A stretch of DNA of 64,000 nt, from the NCBI GenBank assembly GCA_038231395.1, contig JBBRLL010000010.1:30325-94324 (forward strand). The letters are read 5' to 3'. The position numbers and the translations under genes were made by a program. Under the pieces are notes generated by a model that was not told the origin of the DNA, did not search any database, and saw only the letters and a list, made by a program, of their open reading frames with translations. The stretch comes from Stagnihabitans sp038231395. GTDB lineage: Bacteria; Pseudomonadota; Alphaproteobacteria; Rhodobacterales; Rhodobacteraceae. How positions within the stretch are numbered: position 1 is the first letter of the stretch; every line of letters begins with the position of its first letter. Positions 1-9,573 of the stretch are shown in pieces.

Positions 1-1715
1 CGGTTTTTGAGGAAACCACCAAAGCCGCCCTTCGCCTCGATTTTCGTGGTCAGACTGGCCGGGTTCAGCTTGGCCAGAACGCCTTTCAGCGCCGCCTCCA
101 TCCCGGTCATCATGGCGATTTCGTGGGCCTTGATGTCTTCCAGCGCTTGCAGGGCTGCGGCTTCGGCGGGCAGGTAGCCGCGCGCCGTGGGTTTGACCAT
201 CGCCTCGATCGCCTGTTCGGGGGTGACCGAGAATTTGAGGGGGTTGTTGCCGCCGACATTGACCATCGTCTGCTCTATCCGGAATTCGGATTTGATCGAA
301 GTGCGGGTCATCAGAATTTCGCGCAGGCCGGTGATCATGGATTTGAGCGTGCGGCCAAGCCGGGCCATGGTGTCCGGCAATTCGGCGTCGGTGATGCGGA
401 TGTCTTCGGCGCCCACTGCCATTAAAAAGGCGCGGGCGGCGTCGGCGTTGGTGACCGGGCCAGAAACCGTAGCGGCGGCCTGACTGATGACCGGCAGAGG
501 CACCACCTCCACCACGGCCGATTGCGCGGGCACGGCGGTGTTGCGCGACGGGCGGTTGGGATCGGTGGCGAAGGGGTCAAACGGCGCGGCCGTTGTGGGC
601 TGATCGGTGGCCAAGGCGTCATCGCCCTGAGGGATCGGGGGTGCTGACTGCGCATCCTCGGTCTGCGGAGCAAAGATGTCAGGTGTGGTCTGCACGGCAA
701 CGGGTGGGGCCTTGAGCGTCAGAACCGCCGGATCGGTGGGCACTGATAACGGCAACTCAAGGAAATCATCCTCAGGGATCGCAGCGGGTATGGCTGCAGC
801 AGAGTTGGGTGCGGCTATCGGGCCCCCAAAACTGACGTCCACAGCAGGCACCACACTGGCAGGTGGCAATGGCGTCGCGGGCGCGTCAAACATATCATCG
901 TCAGGAATAGCGGCACTTCGCGCGGCGGGGGCGTGGCTGTAAACGTCCGCATTGGCAGGCAGCGGCATTTGCGGCTTGGCCTTGCTCTGCGGCGTCGGGG
1001 CCAGAAGATCATCCCAGTCGTCCGGGATCACCGATTTGGCCGTTGAGGTCTGCGCGGGCCGAAAGTTGTCGGTGATCGAGGCGGAATGGTCGCGCATCGC
1101 AGGGCCAGAGGGCAGGTCGCGGCGCGGTGCCAGCAACGGGCCGTCATCGCCCAAGGGCGGCAGCAGGTCAACCGGCTCTTGCATTTTTCGGAACTGGCTT
1201 GGCCCGGTGGGTTTTGATCCGCCCAGCAGGCCGTCAAGAAAATCGCCGCCGGGGCCAGCATCATCCAACAGTTTGTAAGGGTCAGGCGCGGATTTGGCGT
1301 TGCCAAAAGAAGCGCGCTCCTCCGGCAAAGGGGCCAGCGGCTCTCCAAACGAAGCCCGCTCTCCCAAAACCGGGGGAGCTTGGTCGGAGTAGGCGCGCGA
1401 CGCGGTAATCTCCACCGCAAACTCGTAAGGCCCCATGATCAGCACATCGCCGTCGTTGATCGGCGTGGCGATCCGGCCCAAGGCCACCTTGCCGTAGTTC
1501 AGAAAGGTCCCGTTCGTGGAAAAATCGACCACGACGACCGAACCGTTGTGGTTTTCAATCACGCAATGGGTTTTGGAGATCATGCGGTCCGGGTCAGGCA
1601 AAACCACGTCATTCTCCGGCCCGCGCCCGATGGTCAGGCTGGGACCGCGCATGGTTATGGGATGCCCGTCGCCCGGCACCGCCCCCGAAGATTGAAACCG
1701 CAAGGTTACCGCCAT
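1..1715 (-). CDS. tagH: TagH/Fha: T6SS forkhead-associated scaffold (3' part missing)
   Basis: This frame is open from an ATG at 1715 to the left edge of the window, so the C-terminus is missing (about 571 residues visible). Residues 20-95 form an FHA domain, with the phosphothreonine-pocket motifs 'SKTHCVI' and 'STNGTFLN'. A long acidic, Pro/Ala-rich linker follows, and from about residue 430 there is a helical region of the kind found at the end of T6SS Fha proteins. In Agrobacterium and Pseudomonas, Fha is recruited by threonine phosphorylation (PpkA kinase) and promotes T6SS assembly; no kinase gene is visible here, although it could lie further left. A GAGGGG ribosome site sits just before the ATG. 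The gap to the PAAR gene is 27 bases, which puts tagH at the end of the T6SS operon as seen. Confidence 0.9.
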   Translation of the reverse strand, partial: MAVTLRFQSSGAVPGDGHPITMRGPSLTIGRGPENDVVLPDPDRMISKTHCVIENHNGSVVVVDFSTNGTFLNYGKVALGRIATPINDGDVLIMGPYEFAVEITASRAYSDQAPPVLGERASFGEPLAPLPEERASFGNAKSAPDPYKLLDDAGPGGDFLDGLLGGSKPTGPSQFRKMQEPVDLLPPLGDDGPLLAPRRDLPSGPAMRDHSASITDNFRPAQTSTAKSVIPDDWDDLLAPTPQSKAKPQMPLPANADVYSHAPAARSAAIPDDDMFDAPATPLPPASVVPAVDVSFGGPIAAPNSAAAIPAAIPEDDFLELPLSVPTDPAVLTLKAPPVAVQTTPDIFAPQTEDAQSAPPIPQGDDALATDQPTTAAPFDPFATDPNRPSRNTAVPAQSAVVEVVPLPVISQAAATVSGPVTNADAARAFLMAVGAEDIRITDAELPDTMARLGRTLKSMITGLREILMTRTSIKSEFRIEQTMVNVGGNNPLKFSVTPEQAIEAMVKPTARGYLPAEAAALQALEDIKAHEIAMMTGMEAALKGVLAKLNPASLTTKIEAKGGFGGFLKN

Positions 1716-1742
1716 CTTCCCCTCAACCGAACCGCCCTCATC

Positions 1743-2030
1743 CTATCCAATCAACACAGTCGGCGCGCCAAGGACAATCGCCCCGCCATGCCCGGTCATA
1801 TCGCCCAACCGCGCGGCAGGCATGCCCCCCACCAGCACGGTAACCGACCCCATGGCAATCACATCCGGCGGGCCGACACAGACGCACATATTGCCGACCT
1901 GCGCCTGTGGCAAACAGCAGGTCAACACCGTAAAGCACCCCAAGGCAATCGGCCCGCCAACATGGGGCACCAGTACCGTCACCAACGGGCAGACATGCAT
2001 GTCAGAGATGCGGGCGGCTGGCATTCCCAT
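1743..2030 (-). CDS. PAAR-domain spike tip protein
   Basis: This 95-residue protein is almost entirely a PAAR domain. It has glycine-rich repeats, the two diagnostic segments 'MPAARISDMH' near the start and 'MPAARLGDMTGHGG' near residue 70, and several Cys and His residues that could bind the zinc at the cone tip. PAAR proteins cap the VgrG trimer and sharpen the T6SS spike; longer family members carry toxins, but this one has no C-terminal extension. The start follows the stop of the preceding gene by one base, and vgrG lies two genes upstream. It is therefore most likely the cognate tip of that VgrG, acting as a structural cap or as a docking platform for a separate effector. Confidence 0.88.
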   Translation of the reverse strand: MGMPAARISDMHVCPLVTVLVPHVGGPIALGCFTVLTCCLPQAQVGNMCVCVGPPDVIAMGSVTVLVGGMPAARLGDMTGHGGAIVLGAPTVLIG

Positions 2031-2031
2031 C

Positions 2032-2634
2032 TTAAGCGCCTTCCTTGGTCATGGCAGCCTCTACCCGGCCAGAGCCGCCACGGGCGATGTCCAAAGCGCG
2101 GTCAATCATCAGACCCGCCGCCTCGTTGAGCATTTTTCCCGACCGCGCGATGGCCACGATGTTCATGGCAAAGGCCGACACCTCAGCGCCACCCGGCGGT
2201 GCGGGATGTTGCGCCAGATCGCCCGGCCCCAGCGTGCCGTCATGAAACTGCACGGCCATGGCACAATGCTTGGTGTCATCCTTCATGCCAGCGTGCTGCA
2301 CGGCATGGTGGGCAATCGCGCGGTTTTCTTCCGACGGTTTGAACACCCAAGCCTCAGCCGCAGCCAGGGGTGGCGGCACTTTGGCCCCCGGCGGCAGCAA
2401 ATCACGGGCGGCAAGACAGCACCACCACACCCGTTCCCGCGCCGGCAAGGCAATCGACAACAGGCGCATGATGTCAATCAGCGCGCCCTTCTGGTCCAGT
2501 TCGCGCAGCACGACATCAACCGGGGCTGAGGCAGGAGCGGTGATTTCCGTTTCAAGTTCCGCGTTCGCATTGGCCAACAACCGGGCCGCTGGCTGCTTGA
2601 TCAGCTTGACGAGGTCGGAATAACGATCATTCAT
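2032..2634 (-). CDS. Uncharacterised VgrG/PAAR-linked protein (DUF6931-like)
   Basis: This 200-residue protein has no signal peptide or membrane segment. It is mostly helical by composition, with a conserved-looking aromatic patch 'ERVWWCCLAARDLLP' around residue 68 and a His-rich middle section. I do not recognise an enzymatic motif; it resembles the small proteins (DUF6931 type) encoded beside VgrG and PAAR in Rhodobacterales T6SS clusters. Its position between vgrG (11 bases upstream) and PAAR (1 base downstream) is typical of an adaptor or chaperone that loads a tip protein or effector onto the spike. A small effector cannot be excluded, but no immunity-like gene follows it. The family name is from memory. 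Confidence 0.6.
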   Translation of the reverse strand: MNDRYSDLVKLIKQPAARLLANANAELETEITAPASAPVDVVLRELDQKGALIDIMRLLSIALPARERVWWCCLAARDLLPPGAKVPPPLAAAEAWVFKPSEENRAIAHHAVQHAGMKDDTKHCAMAVQFHDGTLGPGDLAQHPAPPGGAEVSAFAMNIVAIARSGKMLNEAAGLMIDRALDIARGGSGRVEAAMTKEGA

Positions 2635-2645
2635 TTTCCATCCCC

Positions 2646-4790
2646 TCAGTTGATCATCGTGATGCCGCCGTTAAGCGTCAGCATCGCTGAACCCTTGACG
2701 GAGGTCATCAGACCTTTGACTTCGGTTTGTATCTGGCCGTCGACACTTATCATCATGCCCTTGATCGTGACACCCATCTGATCAATCTTGATCGAGCTTT
2801 GCCCCACCTTCAACTCGATGGACTGCATCGCTTCGATCTCGATCTTGCCAAGGGCGGCCTTGACGGCAATGTTGCCCAGATCAACAGCGGTGGATTGGTT
2901 GCCCATCGACACCTTGGTTTCCATGTTGCCTTTCGAAACCTCTGTGGACTTGTCGCCGGTTGCGACCTTTTCGGTCAGGTTCCCGGTCTTGATTTCAATG
3001 GCGGTGTCGCCGGTGACGGTGTGGGTTGATTTGCCATCGATGGTCGTCGTCTCGTCGGTCTTGATGGTGGTCACACGGCTGCCGGTTTCCACCGTTAGCT
3101 TCAGATCGCCCATTTTCACCACTTCGGTCTTGTTCTGATAGACCGTCTCGGTCAGGTTGCCCGCGTCCTTTTTCTCCATGCCAATCGTGATTTCGGCATT
3201 GTTCTTTATCAGCTGTTTGTAATCCTTTTCCGACTGGAAAAAGACGCTTTCGCTGCCTTTGGTGTCGTCGAAGGTCAATTCGTGAAAGCCGCCGCCGCCC
3301 TTGGTGGAGTTGGTGCGCAGGCCCAGTTTGTTCATGTCACCGGGCAGGGCGTAGGGCGGCTTGTTGGTGCCGTTATAGACCATGCCGGTGCAGATCGGGC
3401 GATCAATGTTGCCGCGTTCGAACTGGATGATCACCTCCATCCCGATGCGCGGTACAGCCAGAAAGCCCCAGTCCTTGCCCGTCCACGGCATGACGGTCCG
3501 CACCCAGCACGACGAAGTGTCGTCCAGCTTGCCCAAACGGTCCCAGGGAAACATCACCTTGATGCGACCGTATTCGTCCGTGTGGATCTCGTCTCCACCG
3601 GGTCCGGTCACGATGGCGGTCAAAAGGCTTGGCACTTCGGGCCATTCAACCACCTTCAGCGGACGGAAGGTGGTGCCACTGGGCATCGCCTCGAACTCCG
3701 TCTCAAACTGCGCCATCTGCGGCGGGAATTCGATCTTTTCAGACTGTCGGTTGAGACGGTTCAATTCTGTGCCAATCGTGCCGTCGTCAAACCTGATGTA
3801 ATGCGTGCAGGCCACCACCAGATAGCTGCCCTCAACCTCCGCACGTTCGGGATGTTTAAGGGTGAACTTGGCTCCGGCCACCACAGCGGGATTGTTGCAA
3901 AGCCCGGTCGAGCGCGCCGCACCTGCCGCATGACCATCGGCGAGGTTGCGGGCAAAAAAGCTCTCGCCCTTGTCGGCAGTCTGGTAGTGGCCGCCCGACT
4001 GATACCGTTCCATGTTCTTGTATGAGTGATTGCCCGACGGCACCGCCGACGTGGCCCGAAGGTTTGACGCGGGCTTGGTGAAGTCATAATCCCACAGCGT
4101 CACCTTGCCCGACACCACCTGACCCGCCTCGGACCATTCATAGATCGTATTGTAGTCAGAGCGCATGGTGTTTGAGATATTGGCCACGGTGAAGCTGACG
4201 TCGCCTGCGTCATCATGGGCGGTCAGACTGTCGGCCATCACCAGTTTTTCGACGCTGCCGGAATGGTCGAAGTAGTAGTAGATCCCCTCCTCCTCCATCA
4301 ATCGGCTGACGAAATCGAAGTTGGTCTCGTCGAATTGCACGCAATAGTCGCGGGTGGCATAGGTCGCCGTGGTCTTGTCGGTGACATCGGTGAACCCAAG
4401 ATCCGAAAACACCGCCTTGATGACTTCGGGCGCGGTTTTGCCCTGAAAAACCCGGTTTTCTTCGCCAATCGTGGTCATCCACAGCCACGGGCGCAGCTCT
4501 GCCGCGAAGACATCGCCGCCTCTTTTCAAGCCGACGTCTTCGATCGACACCACGATTCCAGAGAATTTGAAATCCTGTGCCGTCGTAAGCGTGATCCGTT
4601 TGCCCAGAATGGATTTCGGGTCAAAGGTGGTGTTGGTTGCGAAAAACTCCATCCGCATCTCGGAAATCGTTGAAAGCCGCTCGCGGACACGGGCGCCAAG
4701 GCAGATCAGATCAGTGGCGCCGTCGCCGCTGAGCGTGATGTACAGGTTCTCTGTCTGCCGAATAACAATGTCGTCTATTACAACCGGCAT
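2646..4790 (-). CDS. vgrG: VgrG/TssI spike protein
   Basis: This 714-residue protein has the usual VgrG architecture. Residues 1-350 resemble the gp27-like base ('VFSDLGF', 'CVQFDETNFDFVSRLMEEEG', 'YYYFDHSG'). The gp5 OB-fold follows ('VTGPGGDEIHTDEYGRIKV', 'CWVRTVMPWTGKDWGFLAVP', 'RIGMEVIIQFERGNIDRP'). Next is a long needle of short beta repeats rich in T/K/G, ending near residue 714 without an added catalytic domain. It therefore forms the trimeric puncturing spike on the Hcp tube and is not an evolved effector VgrG. An AGAGGTG site lies 9 bases before the ATG. About 190 bases separate it from the sheath-fusion gene upstream, the largest gap in the operon, so a local promoter is possible. 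Confidence 0.95.
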   Translation of the reverse strand: MPVVIDDIVIRQTENLYITLSGDGATDLICLGARVRERLSTISEMRMEFFATNTTFDPKSILGKRITLTTAQDFKFSGIVVSIEDVGLKRGGDVFAAELRPWLWMTTIGEENRVFQGKTAPEVIKAVFSDLGFTDVTDKTTATYATRDYCVQFDETNFDFVSRLMEEEGIYYYFDHSGSVEKLVMADSLTAHDDAGDVSFTVANISNTMRSDYNTIYEWSEAGQVVSGKVTLWDYDFTKPASNLRATSAVPSGNHSYKNMERYQSGGHYQTADKGESFFARNLADGHAAGAARSTGLCNNPAVVAGAKFTLKHPERAEVEGSYLVVACTHYIRFDDGTIGTELNRLNRQSEKIEFPPQMAQFETEFEAMPSGTTFRPLKVVEWPEVPSLLTAIVTGPGGDEIHTDEYGRIKVMFPWDRLGKLDDTSSCWVRTVMPWTGKDWGFLAVPRIGMEVIIQFERGNIDRPICTGMVYNGTNKPPYALPGDMNKLGLRTNSTKGGGGFHELTFDDTKGSESVFFQSEKDYKQLIKNNAEITIGMEKKDAGNLTETVYQNKTEVVKMGDLKLTVETGSRVTTIKTDETTTIDGKSTHTVTGDTAIEIKTGNLTEKVATGDKSTEVSKGNMETKVSMGNQSTAVDLGNIAVKAALGKIEIEAMQSIELKVGQSSIKIDQMGVTIKGMMISVDGQIQTEVKGLMTSVKGSAMLTLNGGITMIN

Positions 4791-4980
4791 ATCGTTTTCA
4801 CCTCTGTTCAGGCCCCGCCTGCACCCAAGTCGCCAAGCGCACAGCCAAAGCCTGCGCTATTGTTCTACACCTTTATGCCTCTGACCGAACGCGATTTTTT
4901 GCTGCCCCGTCAAAAAGTCCCGTCTTGTCAGAATTCTAGTCGCATCAAAGCCAACGCGCCGATAGGCGGCACGTCATTCC

Positions 4981-6717
4981 TCACAGGCTGGCCATCAGCG
5001 CCGCAAGGTCTGCGTCCATTTCGTCTTCCGCCGATGCTGCGGCGGGTGCTGCCTCCGCCGTGACGGGCGCAGAACCAAAGTCATCGCCAAAACCCGCCAG
5101 AAGCGCTGCGAGTTCGTCATCCATCGCGTCAGCCGCCGCAGACACGACGGGCGCATTCTTTGCGGCGTCGGGCACCGCGTCCACCACCACCCTGACCCGG
5201 TCCACCTTGACCTTGGGTTGATGCGGCGGCACGTCAGCCCAGAACCCCAGAACGGTGGTGCCATTCAAGCCCTGAAATGACCCTAAGCGAACCTCGTCGC
5301 GGCCTTTGACCGAGATCACCGGCATATAGCCGCGCCCGATGGCGGCCTGCGTTTTGGCCTGCGTCAGGTTGCGTTCGGTGCAGGGCAAGGCCACCTGATC
5401 GCCGTAACGGTCCTTGACGAAGTGGTAGGGCATGCCGCCCAAAGACATCACCGATCCAAGGCCCAAAGATGGCCCGTTCTTGCGAAAACTGCGGGCCAGA
5501 AGGATGGTCACCAGCGCCACCGGATTGGCCCAGAGCATGCCCGACAGACCCTCGGTCTGGGTGAACTCCTCAAAATCAAACTCGGAGATCGGGTCGGATT
5601 TGGCACCGTAAGGGCGGCGCAACAAAAAGCGCGGGCTGGACAGGCCGACATATCCGGCCTCTGGCATGGCGCGCAGGGTATCCCAGGCCTCGGCCACCAG
5701 CGGGTGACGGTCCTTGATGTCGGTGTCCAGAAAGCCGGGGGTGATGGCGGCAAAGAACGGCGCGCGGACATGGGCTGCCACTTGCGCAATCCGGCCCACC
5801 AGTTCGGCATGGGGCGGGGTTTCCTCAAAGGTGTAAAGCCCGCAGATGGCAGAGAAAGGCCCGCGCCCATCCGGCGTGCTTTCGGCCAGCAACTGGCACA
5901 GACCGCTTTCCGACAGGTCATCTTGTGCCGCCATGTCCGCGGCCAGTTCCTCCGCCGAGATGTCATAAAGCACGATGTCCAGCTTCTGATCCGTCTCAAC
6001 CGAGCGGGCGATCAGGTCCAGCATCCGCCATTGTGCTTCGACCGACTGAAACTCCGGATGGTGCAGAACCAGCCGCATGGCACCCGCCAAAGCCGCTTCC
6101 GCCGCTTCCTGCATCGAGGCGGCATCGGGGTCGGGCAAAGCCTGCACATAGGGCCCGACGATGCGTTGCAACAGGTCGTCGGTGGAGGATGCCTCGGCCT
6201 TGCGCGTTACGTTCCCGCCGACCAATGCCGCAAAATCGCTCAGTTTACGGTCAGACGGCACCGCATTGCCCGCCGATTTTCGCGCCGGGGCGCTGATCTT
6301 GCGGCCAAATTGTTCGCCCCATTCGGTCAGTTCCGCCATGGCACTTTTCGCCGTAGCCCCTTTGGCCAAGCGCCGTTTCAGGGCGACCAGTTCGGCAAAC
6401 ATCTCCACCTGACCGAACAATTCATCGGGGTGCAGATCGTCAACCGAAGTCAAGGTCACCTCGATCCCCGCGCCATCGCGGCCCACAGGCAGGATCAGGT
6501 CGGCGGCAAAGCCTTTGATCACCTTGTCCAGCGTGTCGATGTCCAGCTTGATCGGGCGGCGTGCGGCAAGGTCACGGCCAATCTCCACCTCGCCCCGCGC
6601 CGCACGACCCGAAAAGTCGCCCATCAAAGCGATGCGGAACCGTGTGGGATTGGCGGCATTGACCGGCGCTGCGCCCATCGTGCCAAACGACAATTCGATA
6701 CCAGCTTGAGTTCCCAT
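4981..6717 (-). CDS. TssB-TssC fusion sheath-like protein
   Basis: This 578-residue protein joins two sheath subunits in one chain. Residues 25-150 match TssB ('RFRIALMGDFSGR', 'LDIDTLDKVIKG', 'VTLTSVDDLHPDELF'), and residues 190-510 match TssC ('LHHPEFQSVEAQWRMLDLI', 'YVGLSSPRFLLRRPYG'). The stand-alone TssB and TssC genes are also present at 14.6-16.6 kb, so this is an extra member, comparable in place to ImpD/second TssC proteins of rhizobial imp loci. The last 70 residues are acidic and Ala-rich and contain a twice-used motif, 'MDDELAALLAGF' and 'MDADLAALMASL' at the very end. The gene lies between clpV (135 bases upstream) and vgrG. Its role is unknown; a baseplate-proximal or terminator sheath element, or a regulator of ClpV, are possible. 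Confidence 0.85.
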   Translation of the reverse strand: MGTQAGIELSFGTMGAAPVNAANPTRFRIALMGDFSGRAARGEVEIGRDLAARRPIKLDIDTLDKVIKGFAADLILPVGRDGAGIEVTLTSVDDLHPDELFGQVEMFAELVALKRRLAKGATAKSAMAELTEWGEQFGRKISAPARKSAGNAVPSDRKLSDFAALVGGNVTRKAEASSTDDLLQRIVGPYVQALPDPDAASMQEAAEAALAGAMRLVLHHPEFQSVEAQWRMLDLIARSVETDQKLDIVLYDISAEELAADMAAQDDLSESGLCQLLAESTPDGRGPFSAICGLYTFEETPPHAELVGRIAQVAAHVRAPFFAAITPGFLDTDIKDRHPLVAEAWDTLRAMPEAGYVGLSSPRFLLRRPYGAKSDPISEFDFEEFTQTEGLSGMLWANPVALVTILLARSFRKNGPSLGLGSVMSLGGMPYHFVKDRYGDQVALPCTERNLTQAKTQAAIGRGYMPVISVKGRDEVRLGSFQGLNGTTVLGFWADVPPHQPKVKVDRVRVVVDAVPDAAKNAPVVSAAADAMDDELAALLAGFGDDFGSAPVTAEAAPAAASAEDEMDADLAALMASL

Positions 6718-6852
6718 ATCCGCTTACCTTTTTGGTCTCTTTGGGGGCCGCACGCAATGCGTCCCGCTTTTTGCGTCAATCAGATCAACACCGCAGATTT
6801 GCGAAGCGCTACCTTTGTCCGCGTCACTGGAAGCGCCCCGTTCATTTCGATA

Positions 6853-9573
6853 TCAGTCAAAGCTGTAGACGAAAGCTCCGTCCTTGACGTCGATGGCCAC
6901 CCGGTTCACCTCTGCCCCGGCAATCATCCGGCGCAGGAACTCGCCAGAGATGTCGGGCAGCATGGTGTTGGTGACAATCGCATCAATCATCCGGCCACCG
7001 GATTCAATTTCCGCACAGCGGCTGACGATCAGGTCCACCACGGCGTCGGTATAATCGAACGGCACGCCATGGGCCGCAACCACGCGCTTCTTGATGCGGT
7101 CCAGTTGCAGCCGGGTGATCTTGCCGATCATTTCCGGCGAGAGCGGGTTGTAGGGGATCACCACCAGACGGCCCAGCAGGGCGGGCGGGAAGATTTTCAG
7201 CAAGGGCTCGCGCAGGGCCTTGGCAATCGCATCAGGTTCCGGCACCAGATCGGGGTCGGCGTGCAGATCCATGATCATTTCCGACCCGGCATTCGTGGTC
7301 AAAAGGATCATCGTGTTGCGGAAGTCGATCGAACGGCCCTCGCCATCCTCCATGTTGCCTTTGTCAAAGACCTGAAAGAAGATTTCATGCACGTCGGGGT
7401 GGGCCTTTTCCACCTCGTCCAGCAACACTACCGAATAGGGTTTGCGGCGCACCGCCTCGGTCAGCACTCCACCCTCGCCATAACCGACATAGCCGGGGGG
7501 GGCGCCTTTCAGGCTGGAGACCGTATGGGCCTCTTGAAACTCGCTCATGTTGATGGTGATCACGTTCTGCTCACCGCCGTACATCACCTCGGCCAAGGCC
7601 AGCGCGGTTTCGGTTTTACCCACACCAGAGGTGCCCGCCAGCATGAACACGCCAATCGGCTTGTTGGGATTGTCCAACCCCGCGCGTGCGGTCTGGATAC
7701 GCTTGGCGATCATCTCCATCGCGTGATCCTGACCGATCACCCGTTTGGACAGGTGTTGGGCGAGGTCGATGACAGTCTGCAACTCGTCCTTCAGCATCCG
7801 GCCAACCGGAATCCCGGTCCAATCGCCAATCACAGAGCCCACCGCCATCGCATCGACAATCGGCAGGATCAGCGGATGATCGCCTTGCAGCGTGGTCAGT
7901 TCGGCGTTCTTGGCGCGCAGTTCGGCGGTCAAAGTAGCGCGCTGATCGTCGGTCAGAGGGGAGTTGCCAACCGGATCGCCCTCTGCCCCTGCCACGGCGG
8001 CAACCTTCAGATCCACCGCAGCGCCCCCTTCGCGCAGCTTGGCGCGCAGGTCGAGGATGTTTTCGACGATCTTCTTTTCGGCATCCCACCGCAGGGTCAG
8101 TTCGGCCAGCCGCGCCACTTCCGCAGCTTTGGCGGCGAGGTTGGTCACGCGCCGCTCTGTCACCTCATAACCCGCCGTCTCATCGCGGCTGATGATGCCA
8201 AGTTCGGTGTCCAGCGCCTCGATATGACGGCGGCTGTCATCAACCTCCGCCGGAACTGCGTGCTGGCTGACCGCAACCCGGGCGCAGGCGGTGTCCAGCA
8301 CCGAAACCGATTTGTCGGGCAACTGCCGGGCCGGAATGTAGCGGGCCGACAGGTTGACCGCCGCCGCAATCGCCTCGTCCAAGACCTGCACCCGGTGGTG
8401 CTTTTCCAGCATCGAGGCAATGCCGCGCATCATCAGGATGGCTTTGGTGGGCGAGGGTTCATCCACCACCACCGTCTGAAAGCGCCGGGTCAGGGCGGGG
8501 TCTTTCTCGATATGTTTCTTGTATTCGGCCCATGTGGTCGCCCCGATGGTCCGCAGCGTTCCGCGTGCCAAAGCCGGTTTCAGCAGGTTGGCCGCATCGC
8601 CGGTACCCGCAGCACCGCCTGCCCCGACCAGAGTATGCGTCTCGTCGATGAACATGATGATCGGCGTGGTCGAGGCCTGAACCTCCTCGATGACCGATTT
8701 CAGGCGGTTTTCAAACTCGCCCTTCATAGAGGCCCCGGCTTGCAACAAGCCAACGTCAAGCGCCAAAATCCGCGCCTCTTTCAAGGCGGGCGGCACGTCA
8801 CCCCGGGCGATGCGCAGGGCAAACCCTTCGACGACGGCGGTCTTACCCACCCCTGCTTCCCCGGTCAGGATCGGGTTGTTCTGGCGCCGCCGCATCAGAA
8901 TATCCACGACCTGTCGGATTTCCTCATCCCGGCCGACAATCGGGTCCATCTTGCCGTCCCGGGCGTGTTGGGTCAGGTCGGTGCAGAACTTCTTCAGCGC
9001 CTCCTCTTTGCCCATCGCCGCCGGAGCCATCGCCCCGGACTCCTCTCCCGGCGCACCCGATCCCACATGGCTGCCATCAGTGGCGACCTGCCCCTCCTCG
9101 GGCGAGCCGCTGACCGCTTCGACGAAGTTCTCCGCCAGATCGTCCGGCTTGATCTTCTTGAACTCTGGCGAAATCGCAAACAGGATGTTGCGCAGGGCCG
9201 GGGTTTTCAGCATGCCAAGGATCAGGAAGCCGGTCCGCACCTGGCTTGCGCTGAACAGCAAAGATCCCCAGACCCAGCCACGCTCGGTCGCATCCTCCAG
9301 ATGTTCGGACAGGTCGGAAATCGAGGAGGCCCCGCGCGGCAAGGCGTCCAAAGCGCGCTGCATGTCGGCGATCAGCCGGGCCGGGTCCAGCTTGTAATGC
9401 TCGGCAATCCGGTGCAGGTCGCTGTTCTGGTTCTGCAAGATCTGATGCAGCCAATGGACCAGTTCGACATAAGGGTTGCCGCGCAGCTTGCAGAACACCG
9501 TCGCCCCTTCAACGGCCTGATAGGCCAGACGGTTCAACTTGCCGAACAGGGCGACACGGCTGATTTCGCTCAT
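6853..9573 (-). CDS. tssH: TssH/ClpV sheath-recycling AAA+ ATPase
   Basis: This 906-residue ClpB-type protein has two AAA+ modules. An N-terminal Clp-N domain occupies residues 1-150, with a short Gly/Glu linker to about 190. The first Walker A is 'GEAGVGKTA' near 238-246, and the second is 'GTSGVGKT' near 647-654 with 'VVLLDE' as Walker B. A coiled middle domain lies between the two modules. ClpV uses ATP to disassemble contracted TssB/TssC sheaths so that subunits can be reused. The ATG overlaps the stop of tssG by 4 bases (ATGA), indicating coupled translation. The presence of tagJ in the same operon suggests a T6SS class in which TagJ helps ClpV reach the sheath (known for HsiE1 in Pseudomonas). 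Confidence 0.96.
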   Translation of the reverse strand: MSEISRVALFGKLNRLAYQAVEGATVFCKLRGNPYVELVHWLHQILQNQNSDLHRIAEHYKLDPARLIADMQRALDALPRGASSISDLSEHLEDATERGWVWGSLLFSASQVRTGFLILGMLKTPALRNILFAISPEFKKIKPDDLAENFVEAVSGSPEEGQVATDGSHVGSGAPGEESGAMAPAAMGKEEALKKFCTDLTQHARDGKMDPIVGRDEEIRQVVDILMRRRQNNPILTGEAGVGKTAVVEGFALRIARGDVPPALKEARILALDVGLLQAGASMKGEFENRLKSVIEEVQASTTPIIMFIDETHTLVGAGGAAGTGDAANLLKPALARGTLRTIGATTWAEYKKHIEKDPALTRRFQTVVVDEPSPTKAILMMRGIASMLEKHHRVQVLDEAIAAAVNLSARYIPARQLPDKSVSVLDTACARVAVSQHAVPAEVDDSRRHIEALDTELGIISRDETAGYEVTERRVTNLAAKAAEVARLAELTLRWDAEKKIVENILDLRAKLREGGAAVDLKVAAVAGAEGDPVGNSPLTDDQRATLTAELRAKNAELTTLQGDHPLILPIVDAMAVGSVIGDWTGIPVGRMLKDELQTVIDLAQHLSKRVIGQDHAMEMIAKRIQTARAGLDNPNKPIGVFMLAGTSGVGKTETALALAEVMYGGEQNVITINMSEFQEAHTVSSLKGAPPGYVGYGEGGVLTEAVRRKPYSVVLLDEVEKAHPDVHEIFFQVFDKGNMEDGEGRSIDFRNTMILLTTNAGSEMIMDLHADPDLVPEPDAIAKALREPLLKIFPPALLGRLVVIPYNPLSPEMIGKITRLQLDRIKKRVVAAHGVPFDYTDAVVDLIVSRCAEIESGGRMIDAIVTNTMLPDISGEFLRRMIAGAEVNRVAIDVKDGAFVYSFD

